Below are positions 1 to 8,424 of a DNA stretch of 64,000 nt, one piece after another. The notes below the pieces were generated by a model that was given only the letters and a program-made list of their open reading frames with translations, made no database searches and was not told the origin of the DNA. Made by a program: the position numbers and the translations under genes. The stretch comes from Micromonospora musae (GTDB taxonomy: Bacteria > Actinomycetota > Actinomycetes > Mycobacteriales > Micromonosporaceae): positions 248,001 to 312,000 of the forward strand of contig NZ_RAZT01000004.1 of NCBI RefSeq assembly GCF_003626635.1, in the 5' to 3' direction. The first letter of the stretch is position 1; every line of letters starts with the position of its first letter.

Positions 1-1782
1 CAACTCCCCGGTCGGATGCAGGGGCAGCAGCCGGAAGAGTCGGGCCGCCGCGGGCGTCAGGGCCCGGTAGGACCAGGAGAAGACCGCCTCCAGATCGGCG
101 TGCGCCTCCCCGAATCCGGTCAGCCGGCCGTCGGCCTCGGCCAGCTCGGCGGCGACTACGGGCAGGCCGAGTGCGGCTCGGCCGACGCTGCGGGTGGCGA
201 CCAGCGCCAGGGCCAGCGGCAGCCGGCCGCAGCGCGCGATGATCTCGTTGACGGCGGCCCGGTCGGCGGTCGCCGCCTCGCCGAGGCGTCGCACGAGCAG
301 TTCGCGGGACTCGACCTCGGTCAGCAGATCGAGGTGGATCGGGTGGGCGACCGCCGGTACGCCCCCGCCGGCGATCCGGCGTCGGCTGGTCGCGATGACG
401 AGGCTGCCGCCGGGCCCGGGCAGCAGGTCCCGGATCTGGCCCCAGTCGCGGCAGTTGTCGAGCAGGATCAGCGTCCGGCGCTCGGCCAGGATGCTGCGGT
501 AGAGGCTCGCCTGGGCGGGCGGCTCGGCCGGGATGGCGGCCGGCGCGACCCCGAGCGACCACAGGAAACCGCGCAGCGCCTCCGCCGGGGTCATCACCGA
601 ACCGCCGGCGTCGAAACCGCGCAGGTCCGCGTGCAGCTGCCCGCCCGGGTAGCGGGCGGCCAACCGGTGCGCCAGGTGCACCGCGAAGGTGGTCTTCCCG
701 ACGCCGGGCATCCCGTCGACGAGCAGCGCGGTGGCCTGCGGGTCCGCGGCTAGCAGCTCCTCGGCGGCGGCCACGGCGGCCCGGCGACCGATGAAGAAGG
801 GATGGTCGGCCGGCAGCTGCGCCGGCGGCTCGGCCCGGACCGGCCGCGACGGCTCCGGCCCGGCCGACGTCCACGAACCGGCGGTCGTGCCGCCGGGCGG
901 CGCTCCCGGCCGAACGAAGGCCGGACGGTCGGCTCCGGCCTTCGTGCCGTCGCGCGGCGCCGCGGACCCGGCGAGGGCCGGTCCGACGCTCCCGGACCCG
1001 GAACCCTCGGCCGGGCCGTCGTGGCCGAGTAGCCGGTCGCGGGCCGCGCGCAGGTCGAAGCCCGGCCGGATGCCGAGTTCGGCGGCGAGCCGGTGCTCGA
1101 TGTCGGCGTACGCGGCGAGGGCCTCGACCCGCCGGCCGTCCGCGGCGAGCGCCTGCAGCAGCCCCGCCTGCAACGCCTCGTCCAGTGGCTCGTACTCGGC
1201 GGCCAGCCGGATCGCCGGCAGCACCAGGTGCGCGCAGCCGGCCCGCAGCGCGGCGTCGGTCGCCGCCCGGACGGCCCCGAACCGCTCGCGGTCGACCGCG
1301 ACGAAGTCCGGATGAACCCGGTCGCCGGTCCGCAGGTCGGAGGCAACTCGGTCGCGCCAGAGCGCCAGGGCGTCCCGGTAGAGCGCGACGGCCGGCTCGC
1401 CGGAGCTCTTCGCGGCCTCGGCCACCAGCCGCCGGAAACGCAGCAGGTCGAGCGACTCCCCGTCGATCCGCAGCCGGTACTCGGCGCCGTCGCGGATCAG
1501 CACCGAGCCCGCCGCCCGCGTCGGCAGGCCCGGCTCGAAGCGCCGCCGGAGCAGCCCGACGTGCCGGTGCACCACGTTGACGGCGCTGGGTGGCGGGTCG
1601 GATTCCCAGAGCAGGTCGACGAGTTCGGCGACGCTGACCGCGTCGCCGGCCCGGATGAGCAGCAACGCCAGGATCAGCCGCTGCTGCCGGGTGCCGGGTT
1701 CGATCTCGGACCGCCCACGCCGGACGCGCACCGGGCCGAGGACGTCGAACGACAACGCGTCTCTCAAACCGATGCGATCCAT
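1..1782 (-). CDS. AfsR/SARP-family transcriptional activator, C-terminus cut by window edge
   Basis: The reading frame is open from an ATG at 1782 to base 1, so the C-terminal part lies outside. The first ~95 residues form an OmpR-like winged helix (FDVLGPVRV; then VVHRHVG), followed by a bacterial transcriptional activation (BTAD) domain and an NB-ARC ATPase: Walker A GMPGVGKTT encoded near 685-705, and a Walker B-like LILLDNCRD near 460-480. SARPs of this layout activate antibiotic or secondary-metabolite genes in actinomycetes. The protein closely parallels the regulator at 2547-5444, including the sensor and NB-ARC motifs, so the two are paralogs. TPR repeats are expected in the missing part. 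Family sure; target unknown. Confidence 0.9.
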   Translation of the reverse strand, partial: MDRIGLRDALSFDVLGPVRVRRGRSEIEPGTRQQRLILALLLIRAGDAVSVAELVDLLWESDPPPSAVNVVHRHVGLLRRRFEPGLPTRAAGSVLIRDGAEYRLRIDGESLDLLRFRRLVAEAAKSSGEPAVALYRDALALWRDRVASDLRTGDRVHPDFVAVDRERFGAVRAATDAALRAGCAHLVLPAIRLAAEYEPLDEALQAGLLQALAADGRRVEALAAYADIEHRLAAELGIRPGFDLRAARDRLLGHDGPAEGSGSGSVGPALAGSAAPRDGTKAGADRPAFVRPGAPPGGTTAGSWTSAGPEPSRPVRAEPPAQLPADHPFFIGRRAAVAAAEELLAADPQATALLVDGMPGVGKTTFAVHLAHRLAARYPGGQLHADLRGFDAGGSVMTPAEALRGFLWSLGVAPAAIPAEPPAQASLYRSILAERRTLILLDNCRDWGQIRDLLPGPGGSLVIATSRRRIAGGGVPAVAHPIHLDLLTEVESRELLVRRLGEAATADRAAVNEIIARCGRLPLALALVATRSVGRAALGLPVVAAELAEADGRLTGFGEAHADLEAVFSWSYRALTPAAARLFRLLPLHPTGEL

Positions 1783-1907
1783 GCCGAGCCCGATGGTGCC
1801 GATCGGCAGAGCATGGCAGGCCCCACCTCGGGTGGGCGGGGCGCGGGGCGACGAGGTGAGCGCCGACTCAGCGGCCGGATCCACCGGTCGGCGGAAGCAC
1901 GCCCTGC

Positions 1908-2432
1908 TCAGGCCGCTTCGAGGCCGCTGCGCAGCGCGCGCAGCGCGTAGTGGGTTCGGGACTTCACCGTGCCGATCGGCAGACCCAACCGGCCCGCCAT
2001 CTCCTCCGGCGACCGGCCGACCAGGTAGACCTCGGAGAGCAGGCTGCGCTGCGCTGCGCTCAACCGGCCGAGCGCGTGCCGCATGGCGTACGACGCGAGC
2101 GCGCTGCCGGTGGTGTCGTCACCGGCGGGAATCCAGGTCATGTCGACGAGATGGACCTCGGCCGGACGGCCCCGCCGCAGCCGGACGCCGTCGATGACGA
2201 GCCGCCGAGCGACGGTGAGCAGCCACCGGCGGGCGGCATCGGACTCGGCCGGCACGGAGTCGAGGTGTCGCCAGGCCCGCAGCATCGTCTCCTGAAGCAG
2301 ATCCTCGGCGGTCTGCCGTTGTCCCTGGGTCAACACGAGCAGCAGACGCAGCACGGCACGGGCGTGGTCCGCGTGCAGCGCGGTCATGCGCTCGGAGTGG
2401 TCGGCCGGTGGTTCGTCGGATGCCCGGAGCAC
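1908..2432 (-). CDS. ECF-type RNA polymerase sigma factor
   Basis: A 174-residue sigma-70 family protein with region 2 (DLLQETMLRAWRHLD, about residues 43-57) and region 4 helix-turn-helix (SPEEMAGRLGLPIGTVKSR, about residues 137-155). This is normal length for an ECF factor with no extra C-terminal domain. The GTG start at 2432 follows a G-rich ribosome site (GGGGG, about 8 bases away); an internal Met at 2387 is less well supported. No zinc-finger anti-sigma gene is adjacent, which is unusual for classical ECF factors. It sits between two paralogous SARP genes on the same strand, so it may act with one of them (inference). Confidence 0.9.
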   Translation of the reverse strand: MLRASDEPPADHSERMTALHADHARAVLRLLLVLTQGQRQTAEDLLQETMLRAWRHLDSVPAESDAARRWLLTVARRLVIDGVRLRRGRPAEVHLVDMTWIPAGDDTTGSALASYAMRHALGRLSAAQRSLLSEVYLVGRSPEEMAGRLGLPIGTVKSRTHYALRALRSGLEAA

Positions 2433-2546
2433 GGTGTACCCCCACAGACAGGAGCAACGGCGAGTCGAGGCACGAGCCTATGGACGAGCGATGCGAATGG
2501 ACTGACGTGCCAGTGCGAATCGAGTGCCGTCGCCGATCGCAGCCGG

Positions 2547-5444
2547 TCAGGGACCCGACGTGACCGTCGCGAGCAGGTCGGCCAGCCGCCGGCCGGTGCG
2601 GGTCTGCGCGTACGGGATCAGGGCCAGCGCCTCGCGCCACGCCCGCAGCGCGGCGTCCTGCTCGCCGGCGGTGGCGAGGGCGTCGCCGAGCAGCGCCAGC
2701 ACCTCCGCGGCCGGCGCCGGCGCCGAGGCCTCCTGGTAGGCGGCGGCTGCCTCGCGCCAGCAGTCGACGGCCATGCCGAGCTCCCGGCGAGCGGAGTGCG
2801 CCCGGCCGAACACCTCCCACGCCTCGGCGATGCCCAGCCTGTACTGCGCCCCGCGCGACAGCGCCATCGCCTGCTCGGCGCAGCGCACGGCCTCCTCCGC
2901 CCGGCCCAGCTCGGCGTTGCTCACGCCCAGGACCGCGAGGGCGTCGGCGAGCAGCTTGTCGTCCCCGACCGTCCGGGCCGGGCCCAGCGCCGCGGAGACC
3001 GCCCGGACGACATCTTCGTGTCGCCCCTGGGCGCCCAGGATCATCGCCCGGTTGATGTTGGCCCGGATCAGCTCACCGAGCAGGCCGAGCCGGGTGAGCA
3101 GCTCGACCGCCCGGTCGAGATGCCCGAGCGCGGCCTCGTGCTCGTGCCGGAAGTAGGCCGCCCCGGCCAGGCTGCGGTGCATCCGGGCCTGCCCCACCAG
3201 GTCGCCGCCGGCCCGGGCGGCGTCGAGGGCCACCTCGCCGGTCGTCGTCCACTCGACCCACCGGCCGCTGCGGTCGAAGAACTGCTGCATGCCGAGGGCG
3301 AGCTGCCAGGCCTCGGTGTGCCGGCCCTGCCGCGCGGCCCGGCCGACCAGCGCCGTCAGGACCGGCCGCTCGGCGGCGAACCAGCGCATCGCCTCGCCCT
3401 GGTCGGCGAAGCGCAGCGGAGCCTCGCCCGGTACCGGCTCGATCATCGGGTGGTACTCGGAGGTCAGGAGCCGCAGGTGCGCCTGGAAGCTGGTGGCCCG
3501 GTAGAACCGCAGGCAGCGCAGCTCCGCGGCGGCTCGCTCGGCCGGGCTGTCGTGCTCCTCGCCGAGCTCCGCGGCGTACGCCAGCAGCAGGTCGTGGGTG
3601 CGGTAGCGGCCCGGTCGGTCCTCGCTGATCAGGTGCGCGCGGCTCAGTTCGCCGACCAATGTACGGCCGGTCCGCAGCGCAACGCCGGCCAGACCCGCCG
3701 CCCCGGCGACCGAGATGTCGGGGCCGGGATGGATCGGCAGCAGCCGGAAGAGCCGCGCGGCCGGGGCGGAGAGCGCCTGGTAGGACCAGGAGAAGACGGC
3801 ACGCAGCCCGGTCTGCGGGTCGTCGCCGTCGAAACCGTCCAGACTCCCGGGCGCTTCGGCCAGCTCGGCGGCGATCTGCGCCGGCGACGTCCGCGGCAGG
3901 CCCGCCGCGCGGGCGGCCACCACGGCCAGCGCGAGCGGTAGCCGTCCGCAGCGGGCGATGATGGCGTCCACCGCGGCCGGGTCCGTGGCGACGCGGCCGT
4001 CGCCGAGCGGACGCAGGAGCGCGGCGCGGGCCTCGTCGATGCTCGGCAGGCCGACCGGCAACGGATGCGCGCCGGCCGTGGTCAGCAGCGTGCTGAGCCG
4101 ACCGCGGCTCGTGACGATCACCAGACAGCCGGGGCTGCCCGGCAGCAGGTGCCGGATCTGCTCGGCGTCCCGGCAGTTGTCGAGGACGATCAGCAGGCGT
4201 CGGCCGGCCAGGCTGCTGCGGTAGAGGCCCGCCTGCGCGTGCAGCTCGGCGGGTATGCCGTCCTGTGGCACCCCGAGCGAGCCGAGGAAGCCGCGCAGCG
4301 CCTCGGCCGGGCTCATCGCCGGCTCTCGCCCGTCGTATCCGCGCAGGTCGACGTAGAGCTGCCCGTCGGGGTAGGCGGCGGCGAACTCGTGGGCGAGGTG
4401 AACGGCGAGGGTGGTCTTGCCGATCCCGGGCATCCCGTCGATCGCGAGCACCGTCGGCCCACCCGGACGCGCCACCAACGCGCGGGCCTCGGCGACGAGG
4501 TCGCCGCGACCGGTGAAGAAGGGCAGGTCCGGCGGCAGCTGCGCGGGCCGGGGGAGCGGCGCCGGCGACCCGGTACGCGCCGCCGGGGTGCGCTGGTGCA
4601 GCAGCCGGTCGTACGCCTCCCGCAGCTCCTCGCCCGGATCGATGCCCAGCTCGTCGGCGAGCCGGCGGCGCACCACCCGGTACGTCTCGACGGCCTCCGC
4701 CTGACGGCCGTCGGCGGCCAGCGCCAGCAGCAGCCGGCTCTGTAGCGACTCGTCGAGCGGGTGCAGTTCGGCCGCCTGCCGCAGCGGCACCAACACCGCA
4801 CTCATCCGGCCGCAGCGCTCGGCGGCGTCGGCGGCCTCGCGCACCGCCTGGGCGCGCTCGGCCTCCACGGCGAGGAAGGCGGGGTGCAGGCGGGAGGCCG
4901 GTTCCAGGCCGGCGGCGCACCGGCCGCGCCACAGCCGCAGCCCGTCGAGGGAGTGCCGCAGCGCCGACTCCGGATCGCCGTCCCGCAGGCTCCGGCCGGC
5001 GAGCCGGCTCAGCGACCGGAACTTCAGCAGGTCGAGGGAGTCCTCGTCGGCGTGCAGCCGGTAGCCCGAGAGCTCCCGGGGGAGGTACCGGCCTGTCGAC
5101 CGTGTGGGCAGGCCCGGTTCGAGCAGTCGCCGGAGCGCTCCGACGTGCCGGTGCACCACGTTCGCGGCGCTGGCCGGGGCCTCGTCGTCCCAGAGCAGGT
5201 CGACCAGCTCGGTCAGCGAGACGGGTGAACCGGCCCGGGCCAGCAGCAACGCGAGGACGAGGCGCTGCTGGCGGGCCCCCAGGTGCAGCTCGGCGCCGGC
5301 GCGGACGACCCGGATCGAGCCGAGCACCGAGAAGCCGATCGCCTCGTCCGCCTCCGCCCGCACACCGGAAACGGTAACCGGGCTGATCAGCGTCGAAGCC
5401 TGCGGCCACGGGCCGGGCGTGCCCGGGGGCCTGCCCGTACTCAC
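2547..5444 (-). CDS. AfsR/SARP-family activator (BTAD, NB-ARC, TPR)
   Basis: Full-length AfsR-like regulator of up to 965 residues. Order: winged helix (FSVLGSIRVVR at about 37-47), BTAD (about 130-290), NB-ARC with Walker A GMPGIGKTT near residue 340 and Walker B-like LLIVLDNCRD, then TPR helices over the last ~300 residues. AfsR-type proteins bind direct repeats upstream of target promoters and use ATP binding as a switch. The GTG at 5444 lies in the loop of the preceding gene's terminator hairpin, so an internal GTG at 5363 (938 residues) is a credible alternative; the paralog begins about eight residues before the same winged-helix motif, which favours the shorter form. Confidence 0.92.
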   Translation of the reverse strand: MSTGRPPGTPGPWPQASTLISPVTVSGVRAEADEAIGFSVLGSIRVVRAGAELHLGARQQRLVLALLLARAGSPVSLTELVDLLWDDEAPASAANVVHRHVGALRRLLEPGLPTRSTGRYLPRELSGYRLHADEDSLDLLKFRSLSRLAGRSLRDGDPESALRHSLDGLRLWRGRCAAGLEPASRLHPAFLAVEAERAQAVREAADAAERCGRMSAVLVPLRQAAELHPLDESLQSRLLLALAADGRQAEAVETYRVVRRRLADELGIDPGEELREAYDRLLHQRTPAARTGSPAPLPRPAQLPPDLPFFTGRGDLVAEARALVARPGGPTVLAIDGMPGIGKTTLAVHLAHEFAAAYPDGQLYVDLRGYDGREPAMSPAEALRGFLGSLGVPQDGIPAELHAQAGLYRSSLAGRRLLIVLDNCRDAEQIRHLLPGSPGCLVIVTSRGRLSTLLTTAGAHPLPVGLPSIDEARAALLRPLGDGRVATDPAAVDAIIARCGRLPLALAVVAARAAGLPRTSPAQIAAELAEAPGSLDGFDGDDPQTGLRAVFSWSYQALSAPAARLFRLLPIHPGPDISVAGAAGLAGVALRTGRTLVGELSRAHLISEDRPGRYRTHDLLLAYAAELGEEHDSPAERAAAELRCLRFYRATSFQAHLRLLTSEYHPMIEPVPGEAPLRFADQGEAMRWFAAERPVLTALVGRAARQGRHTEAWQLALGMQQFFDRSGRWVEWTTTGEVALDAARAGGDLVGQARMHRSLAGAAYFRHEHEAALGHLDRAVELLTRLGLLGELIRANINRAMILGAQGRHEDVVRAVSAALGPARTVGDDKLLADALAVLGVSNAELGRAEEAVRCAEQAMALSRGAQYRLGIAEAWEVFGRAHSARRELGMAVDCWREAAAAYQEASAPAPAAEVLALLGDALATAGEQDAALRAWREALALIPYAQTRTGRRLADLLATVTSGP

Positions 5445-5459
5445 GACGGACAGGCCCCC
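5425..5459 (-). terminator. Hairpin after the DHA2 exporter
   Basis: Perfect 9-bp arms (GGGGGCCTG at 5425-5433, CAGGCCCCC at 5451-5459) with a 17-base loop, starting 24 bases past the exporter stop. The outermost annotated start of the next SARP gene (GTG 5444) lies in the loop. Confidence 0.6.
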
Positions 5460-5482
5460 TTGGCGGATTCCGGTCGAGCCGG

Positions 5483-6982
5483 TCAGTGCGCGAGCACGGG
5501 CACCTGGCTCTCGTTCTCTTCCCCGTCACCGGTCTGCGCCGCCGGGCCGCCCTCCCGCCGGGCGTTGACGAAGACGACGACGATCGCGGCCGCGGCCAGC
5601 ATCACGCCGACGGTCCACCACATCGCGGTGACGTAGCCGTGCACCGCCGCCGCGTTCGCCAGTTGCGGAGTCGGCGTGCCGGTGAGGTGCGTGGCCAGCC
5701 AGGCGGTGGTGGAACCGGCGGCGACGGTGTTCAGCAGCGCGGTGCCGATCGAGCCGCCGATCTGCTGTGAGGTGTTGACCATCGCGGAGGCGACACCCGC
5801 GTCACGTGGCTGCACACCGTGGGCGGCCAGGTGCATGGCGGTGATGAACCCGACGCCCAGGCCCAGGCCGAGCAGGGCCATGCCCGGCAGGATCGGCCAG
5901 AGGTACGAGCTGTCGACCCTGAGCTGGGTCAGCAGCAGCATGCCGAGCGCCCCGGCCAGGAATCCCGGTGCCATCAGCAGGCGTGGCGCGACCCGGTGCA
6001 GCAGGCGGGGTCCGATCTGTGCGGAACCGATGACCAGGCCGATCACCATGGGCAGGAACGCCACACCGGTGAGAACCGGCGACCAGGCCTTGACCACCTG
6101 CAGGTAGTAGGTGATGAACAGCAGTAGACCGAACATGCCGATCACGGCGATACCGAGCCCGAGGAAGGCACCACCCCGGTTGCGCTCGGTGAGTACCCGC
6201 AACGGCAGCAGTGGCGCCTTGACGACGGACTCCACGACCGCGAACGCGACCAGCAGCACCACCGCGGCGGCGAACGAGCCCAGGGTCCAGGCGGCCGTCC
6301 AGCCGTCGGTCTCGGCCCGGGTGAACCCGTACACCAGGCTCACCAGGCCGAGACTGGCCAGCAGCGCGCCCGGGATGTCGAGTCGGTTCGTGTTGCGCGA
6401 GTGCGCCACGTCGCGGATCACCAGCACGGCGCCCACTCCGGCGACCAGCGTGATCGGGACGTTGACGTAGAGGCACCACCGCCAGTCGAGGTACTCGGTG
6501 AGCACCCCGCCGAGGATGAGGCCGAGAGCGCCGCCGCCACCGGCGACGGCGCTGAACACACCGAACGCCTTGGCCCGCTCCCGTACCTCGGTGAAGGTCA
6601 CGGTCACCAGGGAGAGCGCGGCCGGGGCGAGCAGCGCGGCGAAGAAGCCCTGTAGTGCTCGGGCGCCGAGCAGCATGCCGGTGTTGACCGCGAAGCCACC
6701 GATCGCCGAGGCGGCGGCGAAGCCGAGCAGACCGATCAGGAAGGTGCGCTTGCGCCCGGCGATGTCGGCGATCCTGCCGCCGAGCAGCAGCAGCCCGCCG
6801 AAGGCGAGCGTGTAGGCGGTGATCACCCATTGCCGGGTGCCGTCGGAGAAGCCGAGATCGTGCTGTGCGGCGGGTAGTGCGATGTTCACGATCGTGGAGT
6901 CGAGCACCACCATGAGCTGGGCGAGCGAGATGACGAGCAGCGCTGTCCAGCGTCTCGGGTTGGGCGCGGCCAGGTCAGACAT
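5483..6982 (-). CDS. MFS multidrug exporter, DHA2 (EmrB/QacA-like) family
   Basis: A 499-residue membrane protein with about 14 hydrophobic segments. It opens with the DHA2 hallmark VVLDSTIVNIALP in helix 1, followed by motif A (GRIADIAGRKR) after helix 2. This family exports drugs and other lipophilic compounds by proton antiport. ATG at 6982 follows a GGGGGA ribosome site; the open frame continues upstream, but that part overlaps the aldo/keto reductase gene in another frame and is not coding. It lies 113 bases downstream of the reductase on the same strand with a hairpin between them, so the two may be co-transcribed with reduced read-through. Substrate unknown. Confidence 0.93.
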   Translation of the reverse strand: MSDLAAPNPRRWTALLVISLAQLMVVLDSTIVNIALPAAQHDLGFSDGTRQWVITAYTLAFGGLLLLGGRIADIAGRKRTFLIGLLGFAAASAIGGFAVNTGMLLGARALQGFFAALLAPAALSLVTVTFTEVRERAKAFGVFSAVAGGGGALGLILGGVLTEYLDWRWCLYVNVPITLVAGVGAVLVIRDVAHSRNTNRLDIPGALLASLGLVSLVYGFTRAETDGWTAAWTLGSFAAAVVLLVAFAVVESVVKAPLLPLRVLTERNRGGAFLGLGIAVIGMFGLLLFITYYLQVVKAWSPVLTGVAFLPMVIGLVIGSAQIGPRLLHRVAPRLLMAPGFLAGALGMLLLTQLRVDSSYLWPILPGMALLGLGLGVGFITAMHLAAHGVQPRDAGVASAMVNTSQQIGGSIGTALLNTVAAGSTTAWLATHLTGTPTPQLANAAAVHGYVTAMWWTVGVMLAAAAIVVVFVNARREGGPAAQTGDGEENESQVPVLAH

Positions 6983-7043
6983 GAACGATTCCCCCGTATG
7001 TCTCTGAGATTCGACGATTCGTTGCTCCCGATGACCGCCCCGA

Positions 7044-7070
7044 CCGGCCCCGACCGGGGTCGGCGGCCGG
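7044..7070 (-). terminator. Hairpin between aldo/keto reductase and exporter genes
   Basis: Arms CCGGCC-CCGACC and GGTCGG-C-GGCCGG pair over 12 bp with one bulged base and a 2-base loop, 26 bases after the reductase stop. It may end or attenuate transcription into the exporter gene. Confidence 0.5.
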
Positions 7071-7095
7071 CGCCGGGTCGGACGACGGGCTGTTG

Positions 7096-8151
7096 CTACG
7101 CCGGGTCCGGCACGGCGACGCCGCGCTGCTGCGGCACCCGCGTCGGGGCGAACATCTGCTGGATCCAGTTCGGGTAGGCCGTGGGCAGGGCGCTGACGGC
7201 GTCGAGCTCGGCCAGGTCCTGCTCGGTGAGGGTCAGGTCGGTGGCGGCCACGTTGTCCACGAGCTGCTCCACCTTGCGGGCACCCACGATGACGCTGGAG
7301 ACGGCGCGCTGGGCCAGCAACCAGGCGATCGACACGCGGGCGGGGCTCACCCCGTGCCGGGCGGCGACGGCCCGGACGACGTCGAGTACGTCGTGACCGC
7401 GCTCCCGGTCGATCGGCGGGAAGTCGTAGCCCGACCCGGCGTGGCGCGAGCCCTCGTCGGTCACACCGTCGCGGGTGACCTTGCCGGAGAGGAACCCGCC
7501 GGCCAGGGGGCTCCACACCGTCAGTCCGACGCCCTGCGCCTCGGCCATCGGCACCAGCTCCCGCTCGACGTCGCGCCCGAGCAGCGAGTAGTAGACCTGC
7601 GCCGAGACGAACCTGGCCTGGTGGTGTTGCGCGGAGACGCCGAGCGCGTGGCTGATCTGCCAGGCGGCGAGGTTGGCGCAGCCGAGGTAGCGGATCTTGC
7701 CCTGCCGGACCGCGTCGTCGAGCGCGCTCAGCGTCTCCTCGATCGGGGTCAGGTGGTCGAACTGGTGGATCTGATAGAGGTCGATGTGGTCCGTACGCAG
7801 CCGGCGCAGGCTGTCCTCCAGGGCCCGCATCACGTGCAACCGGGAGAGGCCGTTGTCGTTCGGGCCCGGCCCGACCGGCGAGTACAGCTTGGTCGCCAGT
7901 ACGACGTCCCGTCGGCGGTCCTTCAGCACCTGGCCGAGCAGCTCCTCGGACTCCCCGTCGCTGTAGAAGTCGGCGGTGTCGATGAAGTTCACGCCGGCGT
8001 CGAGCGCCGCGCCGACCAGGCGATCGGCCTCGGACGGCCCCAAGGCGCCCAGAGCGCCCCAGACCGGGTGGGTCGCACCGCCGAACGTCATGGTGCCCAG
8101 CGAGATCTCGGAGACCCAGACCCCGGTTCGCCCCAACAGGCGGTATTTCAT
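7096..8151 (-). CDS. Aldo/keto reductase
   Basis: A 351-residue AKR-superfamily protein (NADPH-dependent carbonyl reduction, TIM barrel). The catalytic tetrad is visible: Asp in FIDTADFY, Tyr in the same motif (DFYSDG), Lys in LATKLY and His in LYQIHQFD. The C-terminal cofactor region (VSSVIVGARKVEQL) is intact. Two Met codons are adjacent at 8154 and 8151; the second sits 6 bases after the AGGAG site and is chosen. The promoter region upstream holds a strong palindrome (8201-8220). It is followed by a drug exporter gene, so reductive detoxification plus export is a fair guess, not shown by sequence. Confidence 0.93.
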   Translation of the reverse strand: MKYRLLGRTGVWVSEISLGTMTFGGATHPVWGALGALGPSEADRLVGAALDAGVNFIDTADFYSDGESEELLGQVLKDRRRDVVLATKLYSPVGPGPNDNGLSRLHVMRALEDSLRRLRTDHIDLYQIHQFDHLTPIEETLSALDDAVRQGKIRYLGCANLAAWQISHALGVSAQHHQARFVSAQVYYSLLGRDVERELVPMAEAQGVGLTVWSPLAGGFLSGKVTRDGVTDEGSRHAGSGYDFPPIDRERGHDVLDVVRAVAARHGVSPARVSIAWLLAQRAVSSVIVGARKVEQLVDNVAATDLTLTEQDLAELDAVSALPTAYPNWIQQMFAPTRVPQQRGVAVPDPA

Positions 8152-8200
8152 CATCCACTCCTCGTTGATCGTCCGGTCCGACGAGCCGGCCGGCGGCTGA

Positions 8201-8220
8201 CTAGACAGGGTGTCTAGACA
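8201..8220 (-). promoter_or_regulatory. Palindromic operator upstream of the aldo/keto reductase
   Basis: CTAGACA (8201-8207), GGG, TGTCTAG (8211-8217) is a perfect 7-bp inverted repeat. It overlaps a second palindrome TGTCTAGACA (8211-8220), so read on the minus strand TGTCTAG occurs twice, 13 bases apart. It lies 50-70 bases before the reductase start. This looks like a TetR- or MarR-type operator, but no regulator gene is adjacent. Confidence 0.6.
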
Positions 8221-8424
8221 GCGTGTCCGATGCGAGGCTACACCGGGCCACGGCAGGGCGACCACACGCGAGTTCGGCGCAGGACGCGGCGCCCCGCGGC
8301 GCTGAGGAGTCGCCACCGGGCCGCGACGTTCATCCCGTCGACGGGCCCGAAGGGCGGATTGTGCGGAAAAGTTGCGGCCTGGCCGACGCCACCCGGGGCA
8401 GCGCGCGGCCGGTACGCCGCGAGC

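Noticed and set aside
7003..8158. Upstream extension of the exporter frame to 8158
   Set aside because: It overlaps the aldo/keto reductase gene in another frame and encodes only Arg/Gly/Ala-rich sequence; the exporter has its own ribosome site and ATG at 6982.
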